Below, piece after piece: positions 1 through 6,790 of a DNA stretch of 13,765 nucleotides. This DNA is from an uncultured Chlorobiaceae bacterium (lineage in GTDB: Bacteria; Bacteroidota; Chlorobiia; Chlorobiales; Chlorobiaceae). Both the position numbers and the translations under genes were made by a program. Each line of letters opens with the position of its first letter. Position 1 is the first letter of the stretch. The notes under the pieces were generated by a model, which searched no databases, was not told the origin of the DNA, and was given only the letters and a program-made list of their open reading frames with translations. Where the stretch lies: contig CAIVCU010000305.1 in assembly GCA_903904495.1 (NCBI GenBank), forward strand, positions 1-13,765, written 5' to 3'.

Positions 1-316
1 AGCCCTATTATAGTAAGCTGCTGCATCTTTAGGGGTTGGATCAACCTCTATTGATGATTTAAAGTCAACCTTTGCTCCTTCAATATCGCCTGCGGAACGC
101 TTTGCAAAACCTCGGTTAAGAAAAGCTTCAGCAAATTTTGGATTAAGTTCCAGGGCCTTTGTGAAGTCCGCAATGGCTCCACTGTAATCCTTTGCTTTGA
201 ACTTAGCCTCACCACTTGAGTAAAGGCTTTTGGCATTGGTTTCAGCAAGTGCTGCATTATTGGCAAGCATCAAAGCAAGTATCGCAATAAAAAGAAAGCA
301 AAAAGATTTTTTCATT
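1..316 (-). CDS. Exported TPR-repeat protein, N-terminal part, with apparent frameshift in the signal peptide
   Basis: The reading frame from about 312 to 1 encodes a hydrophobic leader ending ANNAALA, then two tetratricopeptide repeats (SLYSSGEAKFKAKDYSGAIA... with LELNPK, then FAEAFLNRGFAKRSAGDIEG... with IEVDPT) and the start of a third (AAAYYNRA). The protein continues past the left edge. TPRs are protein-interaction helices, and the leader suggests a periplasmic role; the partner is unknown. The natural start would be the ATG at 316-314, preceded by a GAGG ribosome site and beginning MKKS. As sequenced, that ATG is out of frame with the TPRs by one base and stops after about 19 codons. 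Removing one base from the A6 run at 300-305 (T6 in the coding strand) restores a standard signal peptide. The first in-frame ATG is 270-268, which lacks both a ribosome site and most of the leader. TPR identity is secure; the start is not. Confidence 0.75.
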
Positions 317-414
317 AGACACCTCGTTTTTGTGATTATTGATGAAAAAGAAAACGGCACTTGAATCGCAAAAGCGCAATCTTGAGCCATAAGCGTTACA
401 ATACTCAAGAGTAC

Positions 415-456
415 CTTAAGCGGTCATTAAGATGACCTTAAATATTGCTTAAAATT
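415..456. promoter_or_regulatory. Four TTAA direct repeats at 11-bp period; candidate PhoB/OmpR-type operator
   Basis: TTAA cores occur at 416, 427, 438 and 449, exactly 11 bp apart, each preceded by C or A (CTTAAGCG, ATTAAGAT, CTTAAATA, CTTAAAAT). The 11-bp direct-repeat period is typical of PhoB/OmpR-family response-regulator boxes; the cyanobacterial Pho box is a PyTTAA-type 8-mer with 3-bp spacers. The array lies 99-140 bp upstream of the TPR gene start. A perfect hairpin (GGTCAT 422-427, loop TAAG, ATGACC 432-437) overlaps it. The spacing is read directly; the binding-site role is inferred. Confidence 0.4.
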
Positions 457-651
457 ACACCACAATACAACATGCTGTTAATGCAGACTGCTGGCCTGCA
501 AAAGAAAAACAGATGCGAGATAATTTGTTTTCTGTTCGTTCAAGCGGCGTGCCGAAGCGAGTATATTTTGCTCTTTATTTCAGTAAATGAGTACTTGGAG
601 CAAGAAAGGCGCGAACTGGATATGATTTAGGCACTTCAGAGCCACAAAAAA

Positions 652-723
652 AACAAATACAAAGGTAAGGTGACACTCCGGCAAAGCTCTTCAACTGCAG
701 AGCAGCATAGCGCTGAGCTGATG
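652..723. repeat. 72-bp dispersed repeat, copy 1
   Basis: It aligns without gaps to 3285-3356 with 60 of 72 bases identical and in the same orientation. The best conserved blocks are AAAGCTCTT, AACTGCAG and GCAGCATAGCGCT. It has no coding potential and sits between genes. With copy 2 it brackets the beta-barrel and blue-copper genes. It is probably a family of intergenic repeats in this genome, but only two clear copies are visible here. Confidence 0.75.
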
Positions 724-919
724 CCTATTTGAGTTTGAGCGTATAGAAAAACAAAACCCCCCCATATTGTATATTTATCTATCAAATTTTTAACAATTTG
801 GAAGATATCCACGACCAACGGGACAAGCGACAATACCACTCTTGGCACCCTTTTGCGGTTTTATAAGTCCCCTGTAAAACAGTAATCATATTTACGCTAT
901 TAATACAAATAAAGGATCA

Positions 920-1711
920 ATGATAAAAAAATCTTCAGCCATAACACTCGCTCTCTTATGGTCACTCCCTGCTTTTGCTGCTCACCCACTGATCACTGAT
1001 GATACCGGGACTCAGGGGAAAGGGAAATTTCAGTTGGAATTGAATGGTCAATATACAACGGATCATGAACATGAAGATGGCTTCTACACAAAGGAATCCG
1101 GAGGTAATGTTACTACTGCACTGACCTATGGTATTGCTGACAACATTGATCTCGTTGTTGGTTTACCTTGGCAATGGAGCTCTCTCCTTGAGGGCGGAAG
1201 TATTATTTCCAATGATAAAGGGATTGGCGATACATCGGTCGAAATTAAATGGAAATTTTTTGAATGTAAACCACACGAAGTAAGCCTTGCCCTCAAGCCG
1301 GAAGTAACATTCCCGATAGGCGATGAACAAAAAGGGTTAGGTAATGGCAGAGTATCTGAAGGAGTGATGCTGATCGCTACCAAGGAATGGAAACATAGGG
1401 CACTGCACTGTAATGTTGGTTATTTCCACAATTCATACGGGCTTGAACTGGATAATGCAACTTTCAAACAAAATATCTGGCATGCTTCAGTTGCCGCTGA
1501 GGTTCATATGACGAATAAACTCCGTTCTGTAGCCGACTTCAGCCTTGACAGCAATAATGAGAAGGCACCGGATCCCAATCGCGCGTTTCTCCTCGGGGGA
1601 TTGATTTACAGCTTAATGGAAGACTTCGACCTTGATATTGGTGTAAAAGCTGGTCTGAACCATGCCGAAACCGATAAAACCGTTCTTTTCGGAATTACAG
1701 CAAGATTTTGA
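920..1711 (+). CDS. Outer-membrane beta-barrel protein, phenol-degradation MetA-like transporter family
   Basis: A 263-residue protein with a signal peptide at residues 1-20 (cut near AFA/AHP). The mature part starts HPLITDDTGTQGKGKFQLE, the hallmark opening of proteins placed in the MetA-pathway-of-phenol-degradation family (PF13557-like), and has the conserved GIGDTSVEIKWKF segment at about 101-113. Alternating hydrophobic strands and a C-terminal phenylalanine (ITARF) fit an outer-membrane barrel assembled by BamA. Despite the family name, no phenol pathway is nearby and the substrate is unknown. The Asp/His/Glu-rich stretch at 48-54 might bind metal, which is speculation. ATG 920 is preceded by AAAGGA at 911-916. 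The small membrane-protein gene starts 38 bases after the stop on the same strand, and a blue-copper gene faces it, so an envelope metal or redox role is plausible. Confidence 0.8.
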   Translation: MIKKSSAITLALLWSLPAFAAHPLITDDTGTQGKGKFQLELNGQYTTDHEHEDGFYTKESGGNVTTALTYGIADNIDLVVGLPWQWSSLLEGGSIISNDKGIGDTSVEIKWKFFECKPHEVSLALKPEVTFPIGDEQKGLGNGRVSEGVMLIATKEWKHRALHCNVGYFHNSYGLELDNATFKQNIWHASVAAEVHMTNKLRSVADFSLDSNNEKAPDPNRAFLLGGLIYSLMEDFDLDIGVKAGLNHAETDKTVLFGITARF

Positions 1712-1749
1712 ATGACTTCGAATTAAAATTCATCATTAAAGGAGAGGCG

Positions 1750-2112
1750 ATGGGTAACATCAAATTATTAACAAAAAGCATTGCAATAGTTCTTGCAATC
1801 ATAATGGGATTAACAGTTACGCCCCTGAAATCGTATGCTGATGTAAGAGATACTGAACAATCACATACTGCAGGATCTCAAAGCTCGACCAATACCGGAT
1901 TAATCATTGGGGGAGTGGCTGCAGTTGGATTACTGGCCTATTTCGTTTTAATTCGTGACCATAATCATAAAGTAACAGCTTCAAATGGCAACTCATACAG
2001 TAATGGTTCTCATATATGCTCGAGTGATAAAGAGCATAGAAACAAGAGTCTCTTAATAGACCATGAAAGCCCCTTCTTTCTGACCGCACAGAGTGATTCC
2101 AAATCGGATTGA
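1750..2112 (+). CDS. Small exported protein with Gly-rich membrane segment, unknown function
   Basis: 120 residues, not recognised as a named family. Residues 1-30 look like a signal peptide (KSYA/DV cut). Residues 49-68 form a second hydrophobic helix (GLIIGGVAAVGLLAYFVLI) ending in charged RDHNHK. The tail is polar, with four of the protein's six histidines and one cysteine (C90). If the leader is cut, the product would be a single-pass inner-membrane protein with a short N-terminal periplasmic arm. ATG 1750 is chosen because AAAGGAGAG at 1739-1747 is an excellent ribosome site. A TTG at 1708 would extend the frame 14 codons but has no such site and overlaps the previous stop. It is probably cotranscribed with the barrel gene. 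It could be an accessory subunit of the barrel or copper system. Confidence 0.7.
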   Translation: MGNIKLLTKSIAIVLAIIMGLTVTPLKSYADVRDTEQSHTAGSQSSTNTGLIIGGVAAVGLLAYFVLIRDHNHKVTASNGNSYSNGSHICSSDKEHRNKSLLIDHESPFFLTAQSDSKSD

Positions 2113-2160
2113 ACGATCTTTTAACACGCAAATGTCAGTAAGAGAGGCTTTCCTGATTCT

Positions 2161-2772
2161 TCAAGAGGTGGTGTCAGACAGCTTGATAATAACCGGAACT
2201 GTTTTTCCTTCTTCGACAGTGACCGTTGCCTTGTCCTTCAGCTTGAGTTTTTCGTTCCATGTTACGATCTCGTATGTGCCGGCAGGAACTTCCGGTATAA
2301 TGAACTTGCCGTCATGTTCACTCACAGCAGCATAGGGATTTTCAGTAACGATAACCCATCCGGACATCTCAGGGTGAACCTTGCAGAGTAAGTGAATTAC
2401 ACCTGGCTTATTAAAGGTAATCGGCCTTGGTACGCCCGGATCATAAGAGTCAAGGTTGAATTTGTTGCTTTCGCTTGTTGAATTGATATTGTGATAGACT
2501 TTGTCGTTGTTCGTAAAATCAACAATAGAACCAACAGGTATTGTTGTAACTTTAGGAACAAAAGTTAGACTTTTCTGATCAATTGAGGTATGCTTCGGTA
2601 TAACATCCCCCTTGACGACTTTTAGATAGACAACGGTATCCCCTTTGTATTTCGTCAAGTCAGTTTCAATGGTTCCGGTGATTGTGCCGTTACAATATGC
2701 ATTCGTCGTTATGAACCCGAAGCTTGTTATGATGAGAGCGGTTTTAAGGAACCTGCGGGTACTATTTACCAT
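2161..2772 (-). CDS. Periplasmic blue-copper (cupredoxin) protein with regulatory-like beta domain
   Basis: A 203-residue protein. Residues 1-28 are a signal peptide. A plastocyanin/azurin-type fold follows, with a complete type 1 copper set: H94 (VYHNI), C130, H133 and M136 in the CxxHPEM loop (LLCKVHPEMSGW). The last 60 residues (YAAVSEHDGKFIIPEVPAGTYEIVTWNEKLK) form a carboxypeptidase-regulatory-like or carbohydrate-binding-like beta sandwich. This arrangement matches small proteins often labelled methylamine utilisation protein/plastocyanin; it is likely a periplasmic electron carrier or copper binder. No methylamine dehydrogenase genes are present, so that label should not be taken literally. 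The longer open frame starting at 2850 is rejected because ATG 2772 has AAAGGAGAG just upstream. The gene is convergent with the barrel/small-protein pair, 48 bases between stops, with no obvious terminator between them. Confidence 0.85.
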   Translation of the reverse strand: MVNSTRRFLKTALIITSFGFITTNAYCNGTITGTIETDLTKYKGDTVVYLKVVKGDVIPKHTSIDQKSLTFVPKVTTIPVGSIVDFTNNDKVYHNINSTSESNKFNLDSYDPGVPRPITFNKPGVIHLLCKVHPEMSGWVIVTENPYAAVSEHDGKFIIPEVPAGTYEIVTWNEKLKLKDKATVTVEEGKTVPVIIKLSDTTS

Positions 2773-2852
2773 ATTTCTCTCCTTTAATTTTTTTGAAATG
2801 AAATTGTACTCTATAAAGGGATATACACAGAGATCATAGTAAACAACCAAAA

Positions 2853-2893
2853 CCTAAAGGAATCTTAATAAAAGATTAAATTTCGCTTATAAA
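2853..2893. promoter_or_regulatory. Second 11-bp-period TTAA-like array upstream of the blue-copper gene
   Basis: Four 8-mers start at 2853, 2864, 2875 and 2886 (CCTAAAGG, CTTAATAA, ATTAAATT, CTTATAAA), again every 11 bp. Two have the exact TTAA core and two differ by one base in it. The array is 81-121 bp upstream of the blue-copper start, on the same side and at nearly the same distance as the array before the TPR gene. AATCTT (2861-2866) and AAGATT (2872-2877) also form an inverted repeat. The region is AT-rich, so chance is a real alternative. Confidence 0.3.
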
Positions 2894-3284
2894 TACATAT
2901 ACCAATAGCAGCTCTGCTTTTCCCCTATGCCTCAATAGCGTCCAGCTGAGGCCTTGAAATGGAGTGACAGCGGAGTCATAGCTATTGTAGATTCAAGCTC
3001 TTAGAGGGGTGGAGGTGACTCTTCTCTTTTCACGTTTTTCTTTGCTGTATTTTCTTCACCGGTGTTGCTAAAAGTCGCTTTCTATTCTCCCGCGCCATTC
3101 TTCTGCGCGTTTTCGCTGCCGATGCCAATTTTTCATGCCAAAGCTCTGCCGCCTGGCACCGCTCTGCCGCATAAAACATGCGAAAAAAGCTCTTGGGAAT
3201 AGAGTGCCGTACTTGCTGCGAACATCAGTGACCGGCAAGTATAGCGCTATGTGACCCTTGCCACTACTACAAAATATTCAGGAT

Positions 3285-3356
3285 AACAGATACAAAGAGC
3301 CGGTGACATTCCGGAAAAGCTCTTGAACTGCAGTGCAGCATAGCGCTTGGCGGATG
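3285..3356. repeat. 72-bp dispersed repeat, copy 2
   Basis: Gap-free match to 652-723 in direct orientation, 60 of 72 identical. It lies 112 bases upstream of the restriction-modification gene start, so it could overlap that gene's promoter region. It forms the right border of the 2.6-kb block holding the barrel, small-protein and blue-copper genes. Confidence 0.75.
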
Positions 3357-3467
3357 ATTAAAAACAATGCCAGGTACTCTCTGGATAGAAAAATGTGAAC
3401 AGTAGTCGTTATCTTTGCTGTTGACAGGTTCTTATAGCTTCTTCAGTCGATCAACAATCTTCTCTTT

Positions 3468-6400
3468 ATGACCATTCAGGAGTATATCGAGGCTATCAAC
3501 AAGCGGTTCAAGGCAGGGATTTCAACGGAACACAGTTACCGGGGTGACCTGCAAAGTCTGTTGAAAACGCTGGTACCTCATGTTGATGTGACCAATGAGC
3601 CGCAGAGAATTGATTGCGGGGCTCCTGACTATATCCTGACGAGAAAAGGTATTCCAGTCGGCTACATCGAGGCAAAGGACATTGGCAAGTCTCTCGATAG
3701 CAAGCTTTATCATGAGCAGTTTGCGCGTTACCAGAACTCTCTGTCAAACCTGATCATCACCGATTATCTTGATTTTCGTCTCTATCTCGATGGCGTTTTT
3801 ACGACTTCCCTTGTCTTAGCTGATATCGATAATGGCAGACTTGTTGCTCGGCCTGAAAACTTTGCTGTATTCACCTTACTGATTCAGGAGTTCAGCCGGT
3901 TTGAAGGTCAGACCATTAAATCGGCCTCGAAACTGTCAAAGATGATGGCGGGAAAAGCCCGATTGCTGGCTGACGTAATTGAAAAAGCCCTATCGGTCAC
4001 GTCGGGTGAGGCGAATAGTATGCTTCATGAGGCAAACAACAGTTTGAGAGAGCAGCTGGAGGGATTTAAGGAGGTGCTCATTCATGACATTACTCCGAAA
4101 CAGTTTGCAGATATTTATGCGCAAACCGTTGCTTATGGAATGTTTGCCGCCCGTCTGCATGACCCGACGCTTGAAGATTTTAACCGGAGAGAGGCTGCTG
4201 AGTTAATTCCTAGGACAAACCCGTTTCTTAGAAAGCTGTTTCAGTACATTGCCGGCTACGATCTTGATAGCCGGATTGTGTGGATTGTTGATGCTTTGGC
4301 CGACCTTTTCAAGGCTACGGATGTTGCTGCTCTGCTCAAGGATTTTGGTAAAGCCACACAGCAGCACGACCCGATTATCCATTTTTATGAGACCTTCCTT
4401 GCTGAATACGATCCGGCATTGCGTAAAAGCCGAGGAGTATGGTACACTCCGGAACCGGTGGTCAATTTTATTGTTCGCGCTGTTGATGATATTCTGAAAA
4501 CTGAGTTCGACCTGAAAGATGGCTTGGCTGATACCAGCAAAACCAGCGTGGATATCAAGAGAGCCACAACTGACAAGCGCTCAAAAGATGGCTATACCTC
4601 CCAGCAGATTGAGGTACACAAAGTGCAGATGCTTGATCCGGCTACCGGTACTGGTACCTTTTTGGCTGAAGTAATCAAGCATATCCACAAACAGTTTGAA
4701 GGGCAGGAAGGAGTTTGGAGCAACTATGTGGAGACGCAGCTTATTCCAAGGCTGAACGGCTTTGAAATCCTGATGGCATCCTACGCCATGGCGCACCTGA
4801 AGCTCGACCTGCTTCTGGCTGAAACCGGCTATAAACCAACAGTTGAACAACGATTCCGGGTATTCCTGACCAATTCACTCGAAGAACACCATCGCGAAAC
4901 TGGAACTCTTTTTGCCAGTTGGCTTTCACAAGAGGCGAATGAAGCCAATTATATCAAACGGGATACACCGGTGATGGTGGTCATGGGTAATCCGCCCTAT
5001 AGCGGCCACTCGTCAAATAAAGGGGAGTGGATTGAAAAGCTTCTGGAAGATTATAAACAGGAACCCGGCGGCGGCAAACTGAATGAAAAGAACCCGAAAT
5101 GGCTGAATGACGACTATGTGAAGTTCATTCGCTACGGGCAGCACTTTGTCGAGAAAAATGGCGAAGGTGTTTTGGCCTTTATCAACAACCACAGCTTTCT
5201 TGATAACCCCACTTTCCGAGGGATGAGGTGGCATCTACTCTCCACCTTTGACAAGATTTACATTATTGATCTCCATGGTAACTCAAAGAAGAAAGAGGCT
5301 TGCCCTGATGGATCGGCAGATAAAAATGTGTTTGATATTCAGCAAGGAGTCAGTATCAATCTGTTTGTAAAAACCGGTAAGAAGGGGAAAGGTGATCTAG
5401 CGGAAGTGCTGCATTATGACCTTTACGGGGAAAGGGCTTTTAAATACGATTTTCTATGGAAGAATACCCTTGCATCGGTTGGATTTAAGATTCTTGGCCT
5501 TTCTTCACCACAATACTTTTTTGTAAAAAAAGATTTTGATGGTCAAAATGACTACGAAAAAGGGTTTTTGGTGAATGACTTTTTCGGGATAAATAGCATG
5601 GGTATAACAAGTGGTGATGATGTTCAGTATACAAGTTTTTCAAAAGAATTATTAATCGAAAAATTTGGTATTAATTTCATTAATAAAATAAGTTACAGGC
5701 CCTTTGACACTCGTTATATATACTATAATCATGAAAAAATTGCTCGTTCAAGATCAACATTTATGAGGCATCTTTTGAAAGATAATTTTGCTATATCTCT
5801 AATTCGGAGATCACGTTCAGATAATTTTATCGCGCCATTTATTGTTGATCATATTGTTGATAAGTGCATTTCATCTTCTCTTGACAATGCCAATATTTTC
5901 CCCCTTTACCTCTATCCTGAATCAAGAAATCAGATTACAACTGATGGCCAACAAGAGAGAACACCAAACTTGAATAGAGAAATTGTCTATCAGATTTCAA
6001 CTGGGCTTGGGCTATCTTTTATACCTGAAAAAGAAGATACGCTAGGTACCTTTGCCCCGATAGACCTGCTCGACTACATCTACGCTATGCTGCACAGTCC
6101 AAACTATCGTGAGAAATACAAAGAGTTTCTGAAGATCGATTTCCCACGAGTACCATACCCCAAAGATCAGGCAACATTTTGGCAACTCGTTGCTCTTGGC
6201 AGTGAACTGCGGCAGCTTCACCTTCTGGAAAGCCCGGCAGTAGACCAGCGGTTAACCAGTTGCCCTGTCAGTGGAGATAACATTGTTGGAAAACTGAAAT
6301 ATCATGATGGAAAGGTCTACATCAACGAAACGCAGTATTTCGATGGAGTTCCCCTGGCGGCATGGGAGTTCTTCATCGGTGGATACCAGCCAGCTCAAAA

Positions 6401-6527
6401 GTGGCTGAAAGATAGAAACGGTAAGGCGCTCAGCTTTGAAGATGTGCGGCACTACCAGAGAATTATTGTGGCTTTATGTGAGACTGACCGGATCATGAAG
6501 GTGATTGATACTCTTGATTTTGAATAG
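3468..6527 (+). CDS. Single-chain restriction-modification enzyme (type IIG / type ISP-like, no helicase)
   Basis: 1019 residues carrying cleavage, methylation and recognition in one chain. The N-terminal nuclease shows the PD-(D/E)xK pattern: D54 in CGAPDY and E68-A-K70 in GYIEAKD. A helical linker (about 150-370) follows. The methyltransferase has motif I DPATGTGTF (390-398, SAM binding) and motif IV NPPY (508-511), typical of N6-adenine methylation. Residues about 680-858 are the presumed target-recognition region. The C-terminus (DLLDYIYAMLHSPNYREKY; VPLAAWEFFIGGYQPAQKWL) matches the specificity domain seen in type ISP enzymes such as LlaGI/LlaBIII, but the helicase of those roughly 1,500-residue proteins is absent. 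DNA coding for about 680-858 (5510-6040) is far more AT-rich than its flanks, suggesting recombination of the recognition segment. The ATG at 3468 is the first in frame after a stop (TAG 3435) but has no Shine-Dalgarno. All visible motifs are intact; no separate methylase is needed. Recognition sequence unknown. Confidence 0.85.
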   Translation: MTIQEYIEAINKRFKAGISTEHSYRGDLQSLLKTLVPHVDVTNEPQRIDCGAPDYILTRKGIPVGYIEAKDIGKSLDSKLYHEQFARYQNSLSNLIITDYLDFRLYLDGVFTTSLVLADIDNGRLVARPENFAVFTLLIQEFSRFEGQTIKSASKLSKMMAGKARLLADVIEKALSVTSGEANSMLHEANNSLREQLEGFKEVLIHDITPKQFADIYAQTVAYGMFAARLHDPTLEDFNRREAAELIPRTNPFLRKLFQYIAGYDLDSRIVWIVDALADLFKATDVAALLKDFGKATQQHDPIIHFYETFLAEYDPALRKSRGVWYTPEPVVNFIVRAVDDILKTEFDLKDGLADTSKTSVDIKRATTDKRSKDGYTSQQIEVHKVQMLDPATGTGTFLAEVIKHIHKQFEGQEGVWSNYVETQLIPRLNGFEILMASYAMAHLKLDLLLAETGYKPTVEQRFRVFLTNSLEEHHRETGTLFASWLSQEANEANYIKRDTPVMVVMGNPPYSGHSSNKGEWIEKLLEDYKQEPGGGKLNEKNPKWLNDDYVKFIRYGQHFVEKNGEGVLAFINNHSFLDNPTFRGMRWHLLSTFDKIYIIDLHGNSKKKEACPDGSADKNVFDIQQGVSINLFVKTGKKGKGDLAEVLHYDLYGERAFKYDFLWKNTLASVGFKILGLSSPQYFFVKKDFDGQNDYEKGFLVNDFFGINSMGITSGDDVQYTSFSKELLIEKFGINFINKISYRPFDTRYIYYNHEKIARSRSTFMRHLLKDNFAISLIRRSRSDNFIAPFIVDHIVDKCISSSLDNANIFPLYLYPESRNQITTDGQQERTPNLNREIVYQISTGLGLSFIPEKEDTLGTFAPIDLLDYIYAMLHSPNYREKYKEFLKIDFPRVPYPKDQATFWQLVALGSELRQLHLLESPAVDQRLTSCPVSGDNIVGKLKYHDGKVYINETQYFDGVPLAAWEFFIGGYQPAQKWLKDRNGKALSFEDVRHYQRIIVALCETDRIMKVIDTLDFE

Positions 6528-6687
6528 GGGTATCGGGATGATGCAGCTTTTCCGAAGTCACAGGAAATGACTTGACGATAATATTCGGTGATCACTTAAC
6601 TTGAGAAATAGATACAGTTAAAGGGATTGTTGTAAAAATTACACTACTGTATAGTATAAATTCCGCCATTAACCCTCATGGCACTCT

Positions 6688-6717
6688 ATGCCGGATGGTA
6701 ATCTCTCGGCATTTTTT
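6688..6717 (+). terminator. Candidate intrinsic terminator (or leader attenuator)
   Basis: ATGCCG (6688-6693) pairs with CGGCAT (6707-6712) across a 13-base loop and runs into a six-T tract (6712-6717). It lies 160 bases after the restriction-modification stop and 73 bases before the histidine kinase start. The simple reading is a terminator for the upstream gene. A promoter-like AT-rich patch around 6630-6657 lies before it, so a leader attenuator for the kinase is also possible. The stem is only six base pairs. Confidence 0.5.
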
Positions 6718-6790
6718 ATTGAAAAGGCTATTATGTAATGACATGCATTCTGGATAAATGGAATTTCAATTATCGACACAATAAATTTCT

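Larger units (their letters stand above)
317..919. other. Gene-free stretch between TPR gene and beta-barrel gene
   Basis: About 600 bases without a convincing gene. It holds the TTAA array at 415-456, one copy of the 72-bp repeat at 652-723, and a run of seven C at 757-763. Two short open frames (445-630 plus, 636-848 minus) have no ribosome site and no recognisable domain; I treat them as chance. The last 20 bases carry AAAGGA (911-916), the ribosome site of the next gene. No clear -35/-10 pair was found for that gene. Confidence 0.6.
2773..3467. other. Gene-free stretch between blue-copper gene and restriction-modification gene
   Basis: About 700 bases without a convincing gene. It contains an 11-bp-period array (2853-2893), copy 2 of the 72-bp repeat (3285-3356), two copies of GCTCTGCCGC 18 bp apart (3143 and 3161), and an inverted pair TACTTGC (3210-3216)/GCAAGTA (3235-3241). 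AAGCTCTT also appears at 2993-3000 and near 3187, suggesting decayed pieces of the same repeat family. A minus-strand open frame of 49 codons (3179-3030), rich in Arg/Lys/Ala, has no ribosome site and is not called. No clear promoter for the downstream gene was found; a TTGACA at 3421 has no matching -10. Confidence 0.55.

Noticed and set aside
445..630. 61-codon plus-strand open frame starting with TTG
   Set aside because: No Shine-Dalgarno, starts inside the TTAA array, and has a composition without domain-like features.
636..848. 70-codon minus-strand open frame
   Set aside because: It runs through the 72-bp repeat and the C7 run and has no ribosome site; it is probably chance.
3030..3179. 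49-codon Arg/Lys/Ala-rich open frame on the minus strand in the large gene-free stretch
   Set aside because: No ribosome site, no known domain, and it overlaps the local GCTCTGCCGC repeats; length is within chance. It would be revived by conservation in relatives.
3421..3467. TTGACA as a -35 box for the restriction-modification gene
   Set aside because: No -10-like hexamer at 16-18 bp spacing follows it.
6595..6624. Two TTAA cores 22 bp apart upstream of the first kinase
   Set aside because: The middle 11-bp position lacks the core, so this is too weak to count as a third array.
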